Shown here one piece after another: positions 16,280-23,923 of a stretch of DNA of 42,460 nucleotides. A program made the position numbers and the translations under genes. The DNA comes from JBGQBN01 sp041494805 (lineage in GTDB: Bacteria > Acidobacteriota > Terriglobia > Terriglobales > Acidobacteriaceae). How positions within the stretch are numbered: position 1 is the first letter of the stretch; every line of letters starts with the position of its first letter. The notes beneath the pieces are model-generated. The model saw only the letters and a program-made list of their open reading frames with translations. It was not told the DNA's origin and did no database searches. The DNA is taken from the NCBI GenBank assembly GCA_041494805.1, contig JBGQBN010000035.1, positions 1-42,460 of the forward strand. Direction: 5' to 3'.

Positions 16280-16306
16280 ATGTCCGACTAAAAAGGTCGG
16301 ATTTAT
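16280..16306. promoter_or_regulatory. IscR/Rrf2-type operator
   Basis: The inverted repeat TCCGAC (16284-16288 region) and GTCGGA, separated by TAAAAAG, is flanked by ATG/ATA-like and TTTAT ends. Aligned by eye to the E. coli type 1 IscR site (ATASYYGACTRWWWYAGTC...), about 19 of 25 positions agree, including both GAC/GTC cores. Its place over the predicted transcription start fits repression by [2Fe-2S]-IscR. Binding is inferred. Confidence 0.7.
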
Positions 16307-16318
16307 CCTTGGGGCCCG

Positions 16319-16780
16319 ATGCTGAAGCTAACCAAGAAAGCCGACTACGGCCTGATGGCAATGAAGCATCTGGCCGAGCATGTGCACCAGGGCGCATGCA
16401 GCGCGAAGGATGTAGCGGACTCCTACGGCATCCCGCAGGAGGCGCTGGCGAAGATTCTGCAGCGGTTGGTCAAGGCCGGGCTGTTGCACTCCCAGCACGG
16501 GACCAACGGCGGTTACACGCTGGCGCGCGACCCGGGAATGATCACTGCGTTCGAGGTGATTCGCGCGATCGACGGGCCGCTTTTTATCACTTCATGCGTA
16601 ACCGTGCGGGGGGAGTGCGATCAGACCGATCGCTGCAATGTCCGCGAGCCGCTGCGCCGCGTGAGTCACAGCATCGAGGAAGTGCTGCGGCGAATCACAA
16701 TTTCGGAGATGCGGGAAGAAACACCCGGTCATGGACACGGTGAACCGGGGAAGCCCGTCGAACTGGTAACGATTACGTAA
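16319..16780 (+). CDS. iscR: Rrf2-family iron-sulfur regulator IscR
   Basis: Transcription factor that represses the isc operon when it holds a [2Fe-2S] cluster. The 153-residue protein has an N-terminal winged helix (MLKLTKKADYGLMAMKHLAE, then GIPQEALAKILQRLVKAGLL and HGTNGGYTLAR) and three cluster cysteines at 93, 100 and 106. The spacing is C-x6-C-x5-C, one residue longer in the first gap than E. coli IscR. The E. coli cluster ligand His107 has no obvious equivalent here (CNVREP follows). First gene of the isc operon, with a near-consensus operator just upstream. Confidence 0.92.
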   Translation: MLKLTKKADYGLMAMKHLAEHVHQGACSAKDVADSYGIPQEALAKILQRLVKAGLLHSQHGTNGGYTLARDPGMITAFEVIRAIDGPLFITSCVTVRGECDQTDRCNVREPLRRVSHSIEEVLRRITISEMREETPGHGHGEPGKPVELVTIT

Positions 16781-16800
16781 CTTTGGTAGGGAGAGCAATC

Positions 16801-18081
16801 ATGAGCACGGATGTGAAGACAATCCCCCACGAGCACAGTACAGGCCAGCACACGGCGCCGAATGGCGTCAAGCTGCCCATCTACATGGACAATCACGCCA
16901 CCACACCCGTGGATCCGCGGGTGCTGGAAGAGATGTTGCCCTACTTCATGGAGAAATTCGGCAACGCGGCCAGCCGCAACCATTCCTTCGGCTGGGCGGG
17001 TGAGGAAGGCGTAGAGACGGCGCGGGAGCGAGTTGCCAAGCTGATCGGTGCGACGACCAAAGAGATCATTTTTACCTCGGGCGCCACCGAGAGCGACAAC
17101 CTGGCCATCAAAGGCGTGGCCGAGATGTACAAGGAAAAGGGCAACCACATCATCACGGCGGTGACCGAGCACAAAGCCGTGTTGGATACCTGCAAGCGTG
17201 TGGAGAAGTACGGCTATCGGGTGACGTATCTGCCGGTACAGAAGGACGGCCTCGTGGATCTCGATGATCTGAAGCGGGCCATGGATGACAAGACCATCCT
17301 GGTTACGATCATGGCCGCCAACAATGAGATCGGAGTACTGCAGCCGGTTGCCGAAATCGGGAAGATTTGCCACGAGCGCGGGGTGATCTTCCACACCGAT
17401 GCCACGCAGGCAGTGGGCAAAGTTCCGGTGGATGTGAACAAGCAGAACATCGACGTGATGTCGATTTCGGCGCACAAGATGTATGGGCCCAAAGGCGTCG
17501 GTGCCTTATATGTCCGGCGCAAGAATCCGCGGGTGCAGATTTCCGCGATTATTGACGGCGGCGGACACGAGCGCGGCATGCGTTCGGGGACGTTGAACGT
17601 GCCGGGAATTGTAGGTCTGGGAAAAGCCTGCGCGATCGCGACCGAGGAGATGCCGCGAGAGGCTTGCCACTTGGCAGGCCTGCGGAACCGGCTGCGGGAC
17701 AGAATCATGGGCAGGCTGGACGAGGTTTACATTAACGGCTCCATGGAGCATCGCCTGCCGGGCAACCTGAACATCAGCTTCGCCTATGTGGAAGGCGAGT
17801 CGCTGCTGATGGGTATCAATGACATCGCAGTTTCGAGCGGTTCGGCATGCACCTCGGCGACGCTGGAGCCATCTTATGTATTGAAGGCTCTGGGCACCGG
17901 TGACGATCTGGCCCATAGTTCCATCCGCTTCGGCATCGGGCGCTTCAACACCGAGGCAGAAGTGGATTATGTGGCCGACCGTGTGGTGGAGACGGTGCAG
18001 CGCTTGCGCGAGCTCTCGCCTCTCTATGAGATGGCGAAAGAAGGTGTGGATTTGAAGCAGGTAAAGTGGGCGGCAGAATAA
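16801..18081 (+). CDS. iscS: Cysteine desulfurase IscS
   Basis: PLP enzyme that converts cysteine to alanine and hands the persulfide sulfur to IscU. Key residues are His124 (TEHKAV), PLP Lys226 (SISAHKMYGPKG) and the catalytic loop Cys350 (SSGSACTSATLEPSYVLKALG), which is the long, IscS-type (group I) loop. It has an N-terminal extension of about 25 residues before LPIYMDNHATTPVDP. The ATG at 16801 follows GGGAGAG; the frame opens at 16783 but lacks a better site. It follows iscR by 20 bases. Confidence 0.97.
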   Translation: MSTDVKTIPHEHSTGQHTAPNGVKLPIYMDNHATTPVDPRVLEEMLPYFMEKFGNAASRNHSFGWAGEEGVETARERVAKLIGATTKEIIFTSGATESDNLAIKGVAEMYKEKGNHIITAVTEHKAVLDTCKRVEKYGYRVTYLPVQKDGLVDLDDLKRAMDDKTILVTIMAANNEIGVLQPVAEIGKICHERGVIFHTDATQAVGKVPVDVNKQNIDVMSISAHKMYGPKGVGALYVRRKNPRVQISAIIDGGGHERGMRSGTLNVPGIVGLGKACAIATEEMPREACHLAGLRNRLRDRIMGRLDEVYINGSMEHRLPGNLNISFAYVEGESLLMGINDIAVSSGSACTSATLEPSYVLKALGTGDDLAHSSIRFGIGRFNTEAEVDYVADRVVETVQRLRELSPLYEMAKEGVDLKQVKWAAE

Positions 18082-18085
18082 CGCA

Positions 18086-18188
18086 GGTTTCAAGGTTTCT
18101 GAGGTTTCAAGGTTTCAAAGTTGAGACCTTGAATCGGAAAGAAATTTCGGCTGCGAAACCTTGAAACATTGAAACTTTGAAACTTTAG
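18086..18188. repeat. TTTCAAGG word array forming a long hairpin, iscS-iscU spacer
   Basis: The left side (18086-18122) consists of AGGTTTCAAGGTTTC-type words; the right side (18155-18188) carries the complementary GAAACCTTGAAAC words. The arms can pair over about 30 bases with one gap and a few mismatches, leaving a loop of about 35-40 bases. The transcript would contain this structure about 20 bases before the iscU start. The same words return between hscA and fdx. Confidence 0.8.
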
Positions 18189-18208
18189 AAATTCGGAGAG
18201 TACAAATC

Positions 18209-18625
18209 ATGGCATACAGCGACAAGGTTCTCGATCATTATTCCAACCCGCGCAACGTGGGCTCCATGGACAAGAGCAGCCCGGAGGTTGGGACTGGGCT
18301 GGTGGGGGCGCCTGAGTGCGGCGATGTGATGAAGCTGCAGATCAAGGTCAACCCGCAGACCAGCATCATTGAAGATGCAAAGTTCAAGACATTTGGCTGC
18401 GGGTCGGCGATCGCATCCTCTTCCCTGGCCACCGAGTGGGTGAAGGGCAAGACGGTGGACGAGGCGCTGCAGATCAAGAACACGGAGATCGTGAAGGAGC
18501 TGTCACTGCCTCCGGTTAAAATCCACTGCTCGGTGCTGGCGGAAGACGCGATCCGGGCGGCGATTCACGACTGGAAGAAGAAGCAGGAAACGGCGAAGCC
18601 GGTGGATTCAGCTGTTGGTCGTTAG
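18209..18625 (+). CDS. iscU: Iron-sulfur cluster scaffold IscU
   Basis: Scaffold on which [2Fe-2S] clusters are built. Conserved ligands are Cys37 (APECGDVM with Asp39), Cys64 (FGCGSAIASSS) and His106/Cys107. The HscA-recognition motif LPPVK precedes KIHCSVLAEDAI. The 138 residues are about 10 longer than usual; the extra C-terminus (AKPVDSAVGR) runs into the GTCGTTAG word array, whose TAG supplies the stop codon. The start follows CGGAGAG about 12 bases upstream. Confidence 0.97.
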   Translation: MAYSDKVLDHYSNPRNVGSMDKSSPEVGTGLVGAPECGDVMKLQIKVNPQTSIIEDAKFKTFGCGSAIASSSLATEWVKGKTVDEALQIKNTEIVKELSLPPVKIHCSVLAEDAIRAAIHDWKKKQETAKPVDSAVGR

Positions 18626-18672
18626 TCGTTGGTCGTTGTTCGTTAGCCCCTGGGCCCCTGGGCTCCGGGGCC
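18613..18672. repeat. GTCGTTAG word array plus GC hairpin, iscU-iscA spacer
   Basis: GTTGGTCGTTAG, GTTGGTCGTTG and TTCGTTAG follow each other; the first contains the iscU stop codon. A GGCCCC/GGGGCC stem (18653-18658 with 18667-18672, 8-base loop) follows, 22 bases before the iscA ATG. The word is shared with the gatC-gatA spacer. Confidence 0.7.
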
Positions 18673-18694
18673 TGTGGCCATCGCGAGCTTGTCT

Positions 18695-19066
18695 ATGAGT
18701 CCTGTTGCAGAAGAAACGAAAACGGCCCAGGCGAAGGGTGTCCAAGTGACGGACAAGGCCCTGGCGAAGATCCGCGTGGCCATCGTGAAGGAAGGCATTT
18801 CGCCGGAGCAGGGCGGGTTGCGGCTGGGGGTGCAGGGCGGCGGATGTTCGGGGTTGAGTTACAACATTCGCTTCGACACGCAGCCTCGCGAGCGCGACCG
18901 CGTCTTCCAGTTCGGCGACGTGCGCGTGTTCGTGGACCCAAAGTCGTTTATCTACCTGCACGGCATGACCCTGGATTATCAGGAGACGCTCATGCAACAG
19001 GGCTTCGTGTTCGTGAATCCGAATTCGTCGAAGTCGTGCGGGTGCGGCACCTCGTTCTCAGGTTAA
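18695..19066 (+). CDS. iscA: A-type iron-sulfur carrier IscA
   Basis: Receives and transfers Fe-S clusters or iron. The three conserved cysteines are Cys51 (GGGCSGLSY) and Cys115/Cys117 (SKSCGCGTSFSG). The family core LRLGVQGGGCSG, FVDPKSFIYLHGMTLDY and GFVFVNPNSS is intact. The ATG at 18695 gives 123 residues with a 15-residue leader; an upstream in-frame GTG (18674) is possible but adds unlikely sequence. The 171 bases to hscB show no gene, only GC-rich imperfect palindromes. Confidence 0.95.
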   Translation: MSPVAEETKTAQAKGVQVTDKALAKIRVAIVKEGISPEQGGLRLGVQGGGCSGLSYNIRFDTQPRERDRVFQFGDVRVFVDPKSFIYLHGMTLDYQETLMQQGFVFVNPNSSKSCGCGTSFSG

Positions 19067-19237
19067 GGTTCTAATGGGCGGCGAGGCCGGCCCCGAGCAA
19101 AGCCGAAGGGTCTCACGCCTCCACACGAGCATTCTCCACCACGGCGCCACCTTCCACTGCTTTGCGCCGATACTGACTGCGCGGCCTGACCGTTGAGCGG
19201 CCGTGGTGAGCGTGCCTAGAGCAATGTTTAGCAATTG

Positions 19238-19975
19238 ATGACCGACTCCTTAAAAACCGTTTCTGCCGAAAGCGGCCAGGCCACTTCGAGCTGCTGGTCG
19301 TGCGGCGACATGCGGGCAGCGCATTTTTGTTGTGCTTGCGGCAAAGTCCAGCCACCCGCTCCCGTGGATTATTTTTTGTTTTTCGGACTACCCCGCAAGC
19401 TGAACATCAATCTGGTGGCGCTGGAGAAGGATTTCTACGAACTCAGCCGCCAGCTGCACCCCGACCTCTACGGCCGCTCCGACCAACGGGAGCAGGAGTG
19501 GAGCTTGGAAAAGAGTTCCCAGCTCAACGACGCCTACCGCACGTTGAAGGATCCGATCAAGCGCACGGAGTACTTGCTGCGGCTGGAAGGCGTGGAACTC
19601 GAAGAACAGTCGAAAACCGCCACCGAGAAGGCACGCGCGACGGGTGAAGTGAAGAAACAGGTCGTGCCTCCGGATCTGCTCGAGGAGGTGTTTGAGCTGA
19701 ACCTGCAGCTCGAAGAGCTGCGTGCTAACAGGAAAACAGGCGAGGACGATCCCGGCCTGGCTAAGGAGCTCGGAGGCCACAAGGCAGCGTTGGAGAAAAA
19801 GTTCGAGGCCTTGTCACAGGAACTAAAGACTTATTGGGACGAATGGGACCGGCTGGCAAAGGGCGGCGGCGAAGAAGACCGCAGCAAGCTGCGGGACAAG
19901 ATGGTGGACCTGCTGAATCGGCGGTCGTATATACGGAATTTGGTCAGGGACGTGAATGAGGCGTTGGGGCATTGA
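19238..19975 (+). CDS. hscB: J-domain co-chaperone HscB with N-terminal zinc finger
   Basis: Brings IscU to HscA and stimulates its ATPase. The J-domain is at about residues 43-115 with the HPD motif at 74-76 (RQLHPDLYG); the C-terminal three-helix IscU-binding region follows (about 140-245). An N-terminal module CWSCG ... CCACGKVQPP (Cys19, 22, 31, 34) precedes the J-domain. It closely resembles the C4 zinc finger of eukaryotic HSC20 (CWNCG ... CPQCRALQPP) and is absent from E. coli HscB. The ATG at 19238 is preceded by an in-frame TTG. The TGA stop lies inside the ATTGA word array. Confidence 0.93.
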   Translation: MTDSLKTVSAESGQATSSCWSCGDMRAAHFCCACGKVQPPAPVDYFLFFGLPRKLNINLVALEKDFYELSRQLHPDLYGRSDQREQEWSLEKSSQLNDAYRTLKDPIKRTEYLLRLEGVELEEQSKTATEKARATGEVKKQVVPPDLLEEVFELNLQLEELRANRKTGEDDPGLAKELGGHKAALEKKFEALSQELKTYWDEWDRLAKGGGEEDRSKLRDKMVDLLNRRSYIRNLVRDVNEALGH

Positions 19976-20073
19976 GAGATTGAATCATTGAGGGATTGAT
20001 TCATCGCGAGACTTCCAACCGTGACAAACGATTCAATGACTCAATGGCTCAATAGGTAAATGATTCAATGGCA
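19971..20073. repeat. ATTGA/TCAAT word array at the hscB-hscA junction
   Basis: ATTGAG, ATTGAATC and ATTGATTC words (19971-20004) face complementary GATTCAATGAC, TCAATGG and TCAATAGG words (20029-20070). The hscB stop (CATTGA) and the hscA start (TTCAATGG) both lie inside the words. The two halves can pair imperfectly. Confidence 0.75.
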
Positions 20074-21969
20074 TCCGAACGCATCGTCGGTATCGACCTC
20101 GGCACCACGAACTCGCTGGTGGCTTTCATGCAGGGTGACAGCCCTGTCGTGATCCCTGGCGACGATGGGCTGAACCTCGTGCCGTCCGTCGTCGCTTTGG
20201 ATGAGCGGGAACAGATCATCGTGGGCAATGCGGCGCGGAAGTATTTGATCGAGACGCCGGAACGCGCGGTGTATTCGATCAAGCGCCTGATGGGACGGGG
20301 GATCGAAGACATTCAGGAAGAACTGAAGCTGTTTCCCTTCCGGCTGGCAGATGACCTGCAGACAGCTGAAGTGCTGCGTATCCAGCTCGGAGACAAGACT
20401 TTCACGCCGCCGGAGATTTCGGCGTTCATTCTGCGCCAGCTAAAGCGCAATGCCGAACGCTTCTTCGCTGCACCGGTTACCAAGGCGGTCATCACAGTGC
20501 CGGCCTATTTTAACGACGCGCAACGGCAGGCAACGAAGGACGCCGGTCGCATCGCGGGGCTGGAAGTCCTACGTCTGGTGAATGAACCGACGGCTGCTTC
20601 TCTGGCCTACGGTCTGGACCAGAAGCAGAATGGCATCGTGGCTGTGTATGACCTGGGCGGTGGCACGTTCGATATTTCCATCCTCAAGCTGCATGACGGG
20701 ATCTTTGAAGTCATCGCCACGAACGGCGATACACATCTGGGCGGCGACGACATTGATAACCTGCTGATCACGATTGCGATCGACGACATTCGCGGTGATT
20801 TGGGTTTAGACGTTTCGCGGAATGGCGAAGTGGTCGCAACGATTCGCAAAGCGGTGATTGAAGCCAAGATCGCGTTATCGTCACAGTCCTCGACCAAGCT
20901 GGCAGTTGAGCTGCCGGGTGGCAAACACTATCTGCGGGAAATCACGCGGGAACAGTTTGAACAATTGATCCAGCCGATCATTGATCGAACCACCGGACCC
21001 TGTAAGCAAGCCATGAAAGATGCCGGCCTGAAGCCGGAGCAGATTGATGAAGTCGTGCTGGTTGGTGGTTCGACTCGCATCCCTCAGGTGCGGGCACTGG
21101 TCGAGGAAATGTTTCGGCGCAAGCCGCACACTGACCTTAACCCGGATGAAGTCGTCGCCTTGGGCGCGGCCGTACAGGCCAACATTCTTTCCGGCGGCTC
21201 CGAGATCACGCAGAACATGCTGCTCTTGGACGTCACGCCGCTGTCACTGGGGATTGAAGTCGCGGGCGGCGTCACCGATAAGATCATCCTGCGGAACTCA
21301 ACCATTCCGGCTTCCGCCACGCAGCACTACACTACGCAAATTGATGGACAGGCCAATGTCGCGATCCACGTCTTGCAGGGGGAACGCGAACTGGCGAAAG
21401 ACTGCCGTTCTCTGGCCCGCTTCGACCTGAAGGGCTTTCCACCGATGGCTGCAGGCATGCCCCGCATCGAGGTGAAGTTCCTGATTGACGCCAACGGCAT
21501 CCTGCATGTTTCGGCGCGAGAGCAGCGCAGCGGCAAAGAAGCGGAGATCGACGTGCAGCCCAGCTACGGACTGACGGACGAACAAGTCGAGGGCATGATT
21601 CTGGAATCGTTCGACTATGCGGAAGAGGACTTCCACCGGCGGCAGATCATCGAGGCTCGCAACGAAGCGGAGATGATTCTGGGGGCTCTCGAGAAGGGGA
21701 AGCAGAGCCCTGCATGGGGCCGGCTCACCAGCGATGAGAAGAAGCAGATCGCAAAGCAGGAAAAGGCATTGAACGCCGTCGCGGCCGAAGACAATTATCA
21801 GGCGATCCGCAAGGCCATTGACGCCTTGAATCAAGGCACTATGCGGCTGGCGGAGTTGATGATGGACAGCGCCGTGACCACAGCTCTGAAGGGCAAGACA
21901 ATGAATGAGGCGGACATGGGCGAGGGTCCAGAGGCGCCGCATCCGGTGGCGAAGGCGGAGTTTGAATAG
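20068..21969 (+). CDS. hscA: Hsp70-type chaperone HscA
   Basis: ATP-driven chaperone that releases clusters from IscU. The 633 residues have a complete Hsp70 nucleotide-binding domain: IGIDLGTTNSLVAF, VITVPAYFNDAQRQATKDAG, NEPTAASLAYGL, VYDLGGGTFDIS, EVVLVGGSTRIPQVR. The substrate domain (VTPLSLGIEVAGG onward) and a helical lid follow. The length, the first residues and the position between hscB and fdx identify HscA rather than DnaK. The start codon is embedded in the spacer word repeat and no strong ribosome site is seen, so translation may depend on hscB coupling. Confidence 0.96.
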   Translation: MASERIVGIDLGTTNSLVAFMQGDSPVVIPGDDGLNLVPSVVALDEREQIIVGNAARKYLIETPERAVYSIKRLMGRGIEDIQEELKLFPFRLADDLQTAEVLRIQLGDKTFTPPEISAFILRQLKRNAERFFAAPVTKAVITVPAYFNDAQRQATKDAGRIAGLEVLRLVNEPTAASLAYGLDQKQNGIVAVYDLGGGTFDISILKLHDGIFEVIATNGDTHLGGDDIDNLLITIAIDDIRGDLGLDVSRNGEVVATIRKAVIEAKIALSSQSSTKLAVELPGGKHYLREITREQFEQLIQPIIDRTTGPCKQAMKDAGLKPEQIDEVVLVGGSTRIPQVRALVEEMFRRKPHTDLNPDEVVALGAAVQANILSGGSEITQNMLLLDVTPLSLGIEVAGGVTDKIILRNSTIPASATQHYTTQIDGQANVAIHVLQGERELAKDCRSLARFDLKGFPPMAAGMPRIEVKFLIDANGILHVSAREQRSGKEAEIDVQPSYGLTDEQVEGMILESFDYAEEDFHRRQIIEARNEAEMILGALEKGKQSPAWGRLTSDEKKQIAKQEKALNAVAAEDNYQAIRKAIDALNQGTMRLAELMMDSAVTTALKGKTMNEADMGEGPEAPHPVAKAEFE

Positions 21970-21985
21970 CAGGTTTCAAAGGGCA

Positions 21986-22055
21986 AGGTTTCAAAGTTTC
22001 AAGGTTTCAGAGTTTCAAAGATCAGAAACCTTGCAACCTTGAAACTTTGAAACCT
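21986..22055. repeat. Large hairpin (31-bp arms) between hscA and fdx
   Basis: The left arm 21986-22016 (AGGTTTCAAAGTTTCAAGG...) and the right arm 22025-22055 are reverse complements at 28 of 31 positions, with an 8-base loop. The structure ends 12 bases before the fdx ATG. It is built from the TTTCAAGG/TTTCAAAG words also found between iscS and iscU. A further word copy (CAGGTTTCAAAG, 21970-21981) precedes the left arm. No T-run follows, so it does not look like an intrinsic terminator. Confidence 0.9.
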
Positions 22056-22067
22056 GTGGGAGTGACT

Positions 22068-22481
22068 ATGGCAGAAGAGAAAACACAAGGAGCGGGAGCC
22101 GCGACAGCGGATGCGCCCGGCGAAAACACCGTGCAGGTGACTTTCCTGCCCGAAGGCAAGACCGTGCAGTTTGAACACGGCAACCTGCCGTACAAAGATC
22201 ATGGCAAGGAGCAGTCGCTTCTCGATGTGGCGCTGAATTGCGGCATTGCGCTGGACCACGCCTGCGGCGGCAACTGCGCTTGCACCACTTGTCATGTGTG
22301 GGTGAAGGAAGGGGCCGAAAATCTTTCCGAGATGGACGACGATGAGGCCGACCGCCTGGACATGGCTGCCGATCTCCAGTTAAACTCTCGCCTCGGCTGT
22401 CAGGCGACCATCACGAAGCCGGGAAAGGTTGTAGTCGAGATCCCGGCGTGGAACCGGAACTATGTGTCGGAAGGGCACTAA
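22068..22481 (+). CDS. fdx: ISC-type [2Fe-2S] ferredoxin
   Basis: Supplies electrons for cluster assembly. Cluster ligands are Cys66, Cys72, Cys75 and Cys111 (ACGGNCACTTC ... LGCQAT). The C-x5-C-x2-C-x35-C spacing is identical to E. coli Fdx. The adrenodoxin-type segment LDMAADLQLNSRLGCQ is intact. It has an acidic, Ala-rich N-terminal extension of about 20 residues. The start at 22068 follows GTGGGAG and the long hairpin. Upstream ORF codons from 22047 come from the repeat and are excluded. Confidence 0.96.
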   Translation: MAEEKTQGAGAATADAPGENTVQVTFLPEGKTVQFEHGNLPYKDHGKEQSLLDVALNCGIALDHACGGNCACTTCHVWVKEGAENLSEMDDDEADRLDMAADLQLNSRLGCQATITKPGKVVVEIPAWNRNYVSEGH

Positions 22482-22483
22482 CA

Positions 22484-22510
22484 CCAGGCGTCAGGCTTCA
22501 GGCGCCAGGG
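22484..22510. repeat. CGTCAGGCTTCAGG word, fdx-iscX spacer
   Basis: CCAGGCGTCAGGCTTCAGGC is followed by GCCAGG. The same word, GGCGTCAGGCTT, occurs at 27682-27697. A ribosome site (GAGGAG) for iscX follows. Confidence 0.6.
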
Positions 22511-22534
22511 TCTGATAACCAACGAGGAGCATGC

Positions 22535-22756
22535 ATGCTGAAAGAGTTTACTTGGGACGACGTGGAAGACATTGGAATTCTGCTCTCGGAGAAACACCCT
22601 GAAGTGGATCCGCTGGCGGTGCGTTTTACTGACTTGCATCGTTATGTGACGGAATTGCCTGAGTTCAAGGATGACCCAAAGAAGTCCACCGAAGGCAAGC
22701 TGGAAGCTATCCAGATGGCGTGGCATGCGGAATTCCTGGACCGGACACAAGGATAA
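22535..22756 (+). CDS. iscX: IscX (YfhJ family) Fe-S assembly protein
   Basis: A small acidic protein that binds IscS and iron and tunes cluster assembly. The 73 residues match the family: FTWDDVEDIGILLSEKHPEV, the signature DPLAVRFTDLHRYV, a LPEFKDDPKKSTEGKLEAIQ segment and a final W/E-rich helix (MAWHAEFLD). The start follows GAGGAG 5 bases upstream. Last gene of the isc operon, followed by a terminator. Confidence 0.95.
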   Translation: MLKEFTWDDVEDIGILLSEKHPEVDPLAVRFTDLHRYVTELPEFKDDPKKSTEGKLEAIQMAWHAEFLDRTQG

Positions 22757-22792
22757 GACGCCGACACTTTTGCTTCTATTATCTGAAATCAG

Positions 22793-22826
22793 AGGGCACG
22801 GCTTGCACCGTGCCCTTCTGTTTCTT
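22793..22826 (+). terminator. Rho-independent terminator of the isc operon
   Basis: A perfect 9-bp stem AGGGCACGG/CCGTGCCCT with a 6-base loop (CTTGCA) is followed by the T-rich TCTGTTTCTT. It sits 36 bases after iscX and 20 bases before the end of the convergent galT. Confidence 0.85.
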
Positions 22827-22846
22827 GACTTGTGGTCTGGCTGGCT

Positions 22847-23887
22847 CTAACCGGCGGTCGCCGGCACCAGCTCTTCCATACTGGCTTCGCGCAGAAATCT
22901 GGCGGCTTCCTCGGGGGGAGTCGGGTTGATGTAGAAGCCGGTGCCCCATTCGAATCCTGCTGTCTTGGTCAGCTTGGGCATGAACTCGATGTGCCAGTGG
23001 TAATGATCATTGGTCGGGTCTTGAATGGGTGAAGAGTGGATGACCAGGTTGTAAGGCGGATTATCCAGCACGCGGTCGGCCTTGGTAAGCAGTATCTTCA
23101 GCGCCTTCGCCAGGTTTTCAAACATATGCGAGGAGCAGTTCTCGAACGCCGACTCGTGCCGCTTGGGCAGAAGCCAGGTCTCGAACGGGAAACGTGGCGC
23201 GTAGGGAGCCAAGGTCAGGAAATCTTCATTTTCAGCGACTACGCGACTGCCGGACTCTGTCTCCTGGCGGATGATGTCACAGAAAACGCAGCGCTCTTTA
23301 TAAATGTAGTACTGCTTGGCGCCCTCGATTTCCTCGGTCACGTAGATGGGAAGAATCGGCAGGGCGATAAGCTGCGAGTGGGCATGCTCGAGCGACGCGC
23401 CGGCCGCCTCCCCGTGGTTCTTGAAAATGAGGATGTACTTGAAGCGGCGGTCTTTTTTCAAATCTAGGATGCGGTCGCGGAAGGTCCAGAGGACATCCTC
23501 AATACGTTTGGGAGGCAGGGTGGCCAGGCTGGCGTTGTGATCGGGTGTTTCAATGATGACTTCGTGTGCGCCGATGCCGTTCATTCGGTCGAACATGCCT
23601 TCAGCCTGGCGGTTCAGATTGCCCTCAATCCCCAGCGCGGGAAATTTGTTGGGAACGACCCGCACCGTCCACCCGGGCGTGTCGCGCTGCGGCGGAGGTC
23701 CGCCGTTAGGGTTAGGACGGTAGGCCTGAATCTCGGGCGGGGTCTTGTTCTCATTGCCATAGCAGAAGGGGCAGAAACCGCCTTTGAGTTTCACTGCCTC
23801 CCGCGCGAAGTCGGTAGGACGCTTGGCACGGTCGGTCGAAATAATGACCCACCGTCCTACAATCGGGTCTTTTCTAAGCTCGGGCAA
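22847..23887 (-). CDS. galT: Galactose-1-phosphate uridylyltransferase
   Basis: HIT-superfamily enzyme of the Leloir pathway that exchanges UMP between UDP-glucose and galactose-1-phosphate. The zinc-site cysteines Cys39/Cys42 (GGFCPFCYGNE), the nucleophile His170 in SLEHAHSQ (HxHxQ motif, Pro replaced by Ala as in many bacterial GalTs) and the C-terminal HYHWHIEFMPKL are present; 346 residues fits. The first codon is TTG with AAAGGA 8 bases upstream. Last gene of an aminotransferase-MOSC-yraN-galT cluster. No galK or galE nearby, so substrate use is inferred. Confidence 0.9.
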   Translation of the reverse strand: MPELRKDPIVGRWVIISTDRAKRPTDFAREAVKLKGGFCPFCYGNENKTPPEIQAYRPNPNGGPPPQRDTPGWTVRVVPNKFPALGIEGNLNRQAEGMFDRMNGIGAHEVIIETPDHNASLATLPPKRIEDVLWTFRDRILDLKKDRRFKYILIFKNHGEAAGASLEHAHSQLIALPILPIYVTEEIEGAKQYYIYKERCVFCDIIRQETESGSRVVAENEDFLTLAPYAPRFPFETWLLPKRHESAFENCSSHMFENLAKALKILLTKADRVLDNPPYNLVIHSSPIQDPTNDHYHWHIEFMPKLTKTAGFEWGTGFYINPTPPEEAARFLREASMEELVPATAG

Positions 23888-23923
23888 GTATTAAATCCTT
23901 TCAGTCAAGTCAAACTGGTTATT

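Noticed and set aside
21986..22055. Hairpin before fdx as an intrinsic terminator
   Set aside because: No T-run follows the stem, and fdx and iscX continue in the same direction with their own ribosome sites and a proper terminator after iscX.
18086..22056. Spacer repeats of the isc operon as a CRISPR array
   Set aside because: Units are short, degenerate and mirrored on both strands. There are no unique spacers of constant length and no cas genes.
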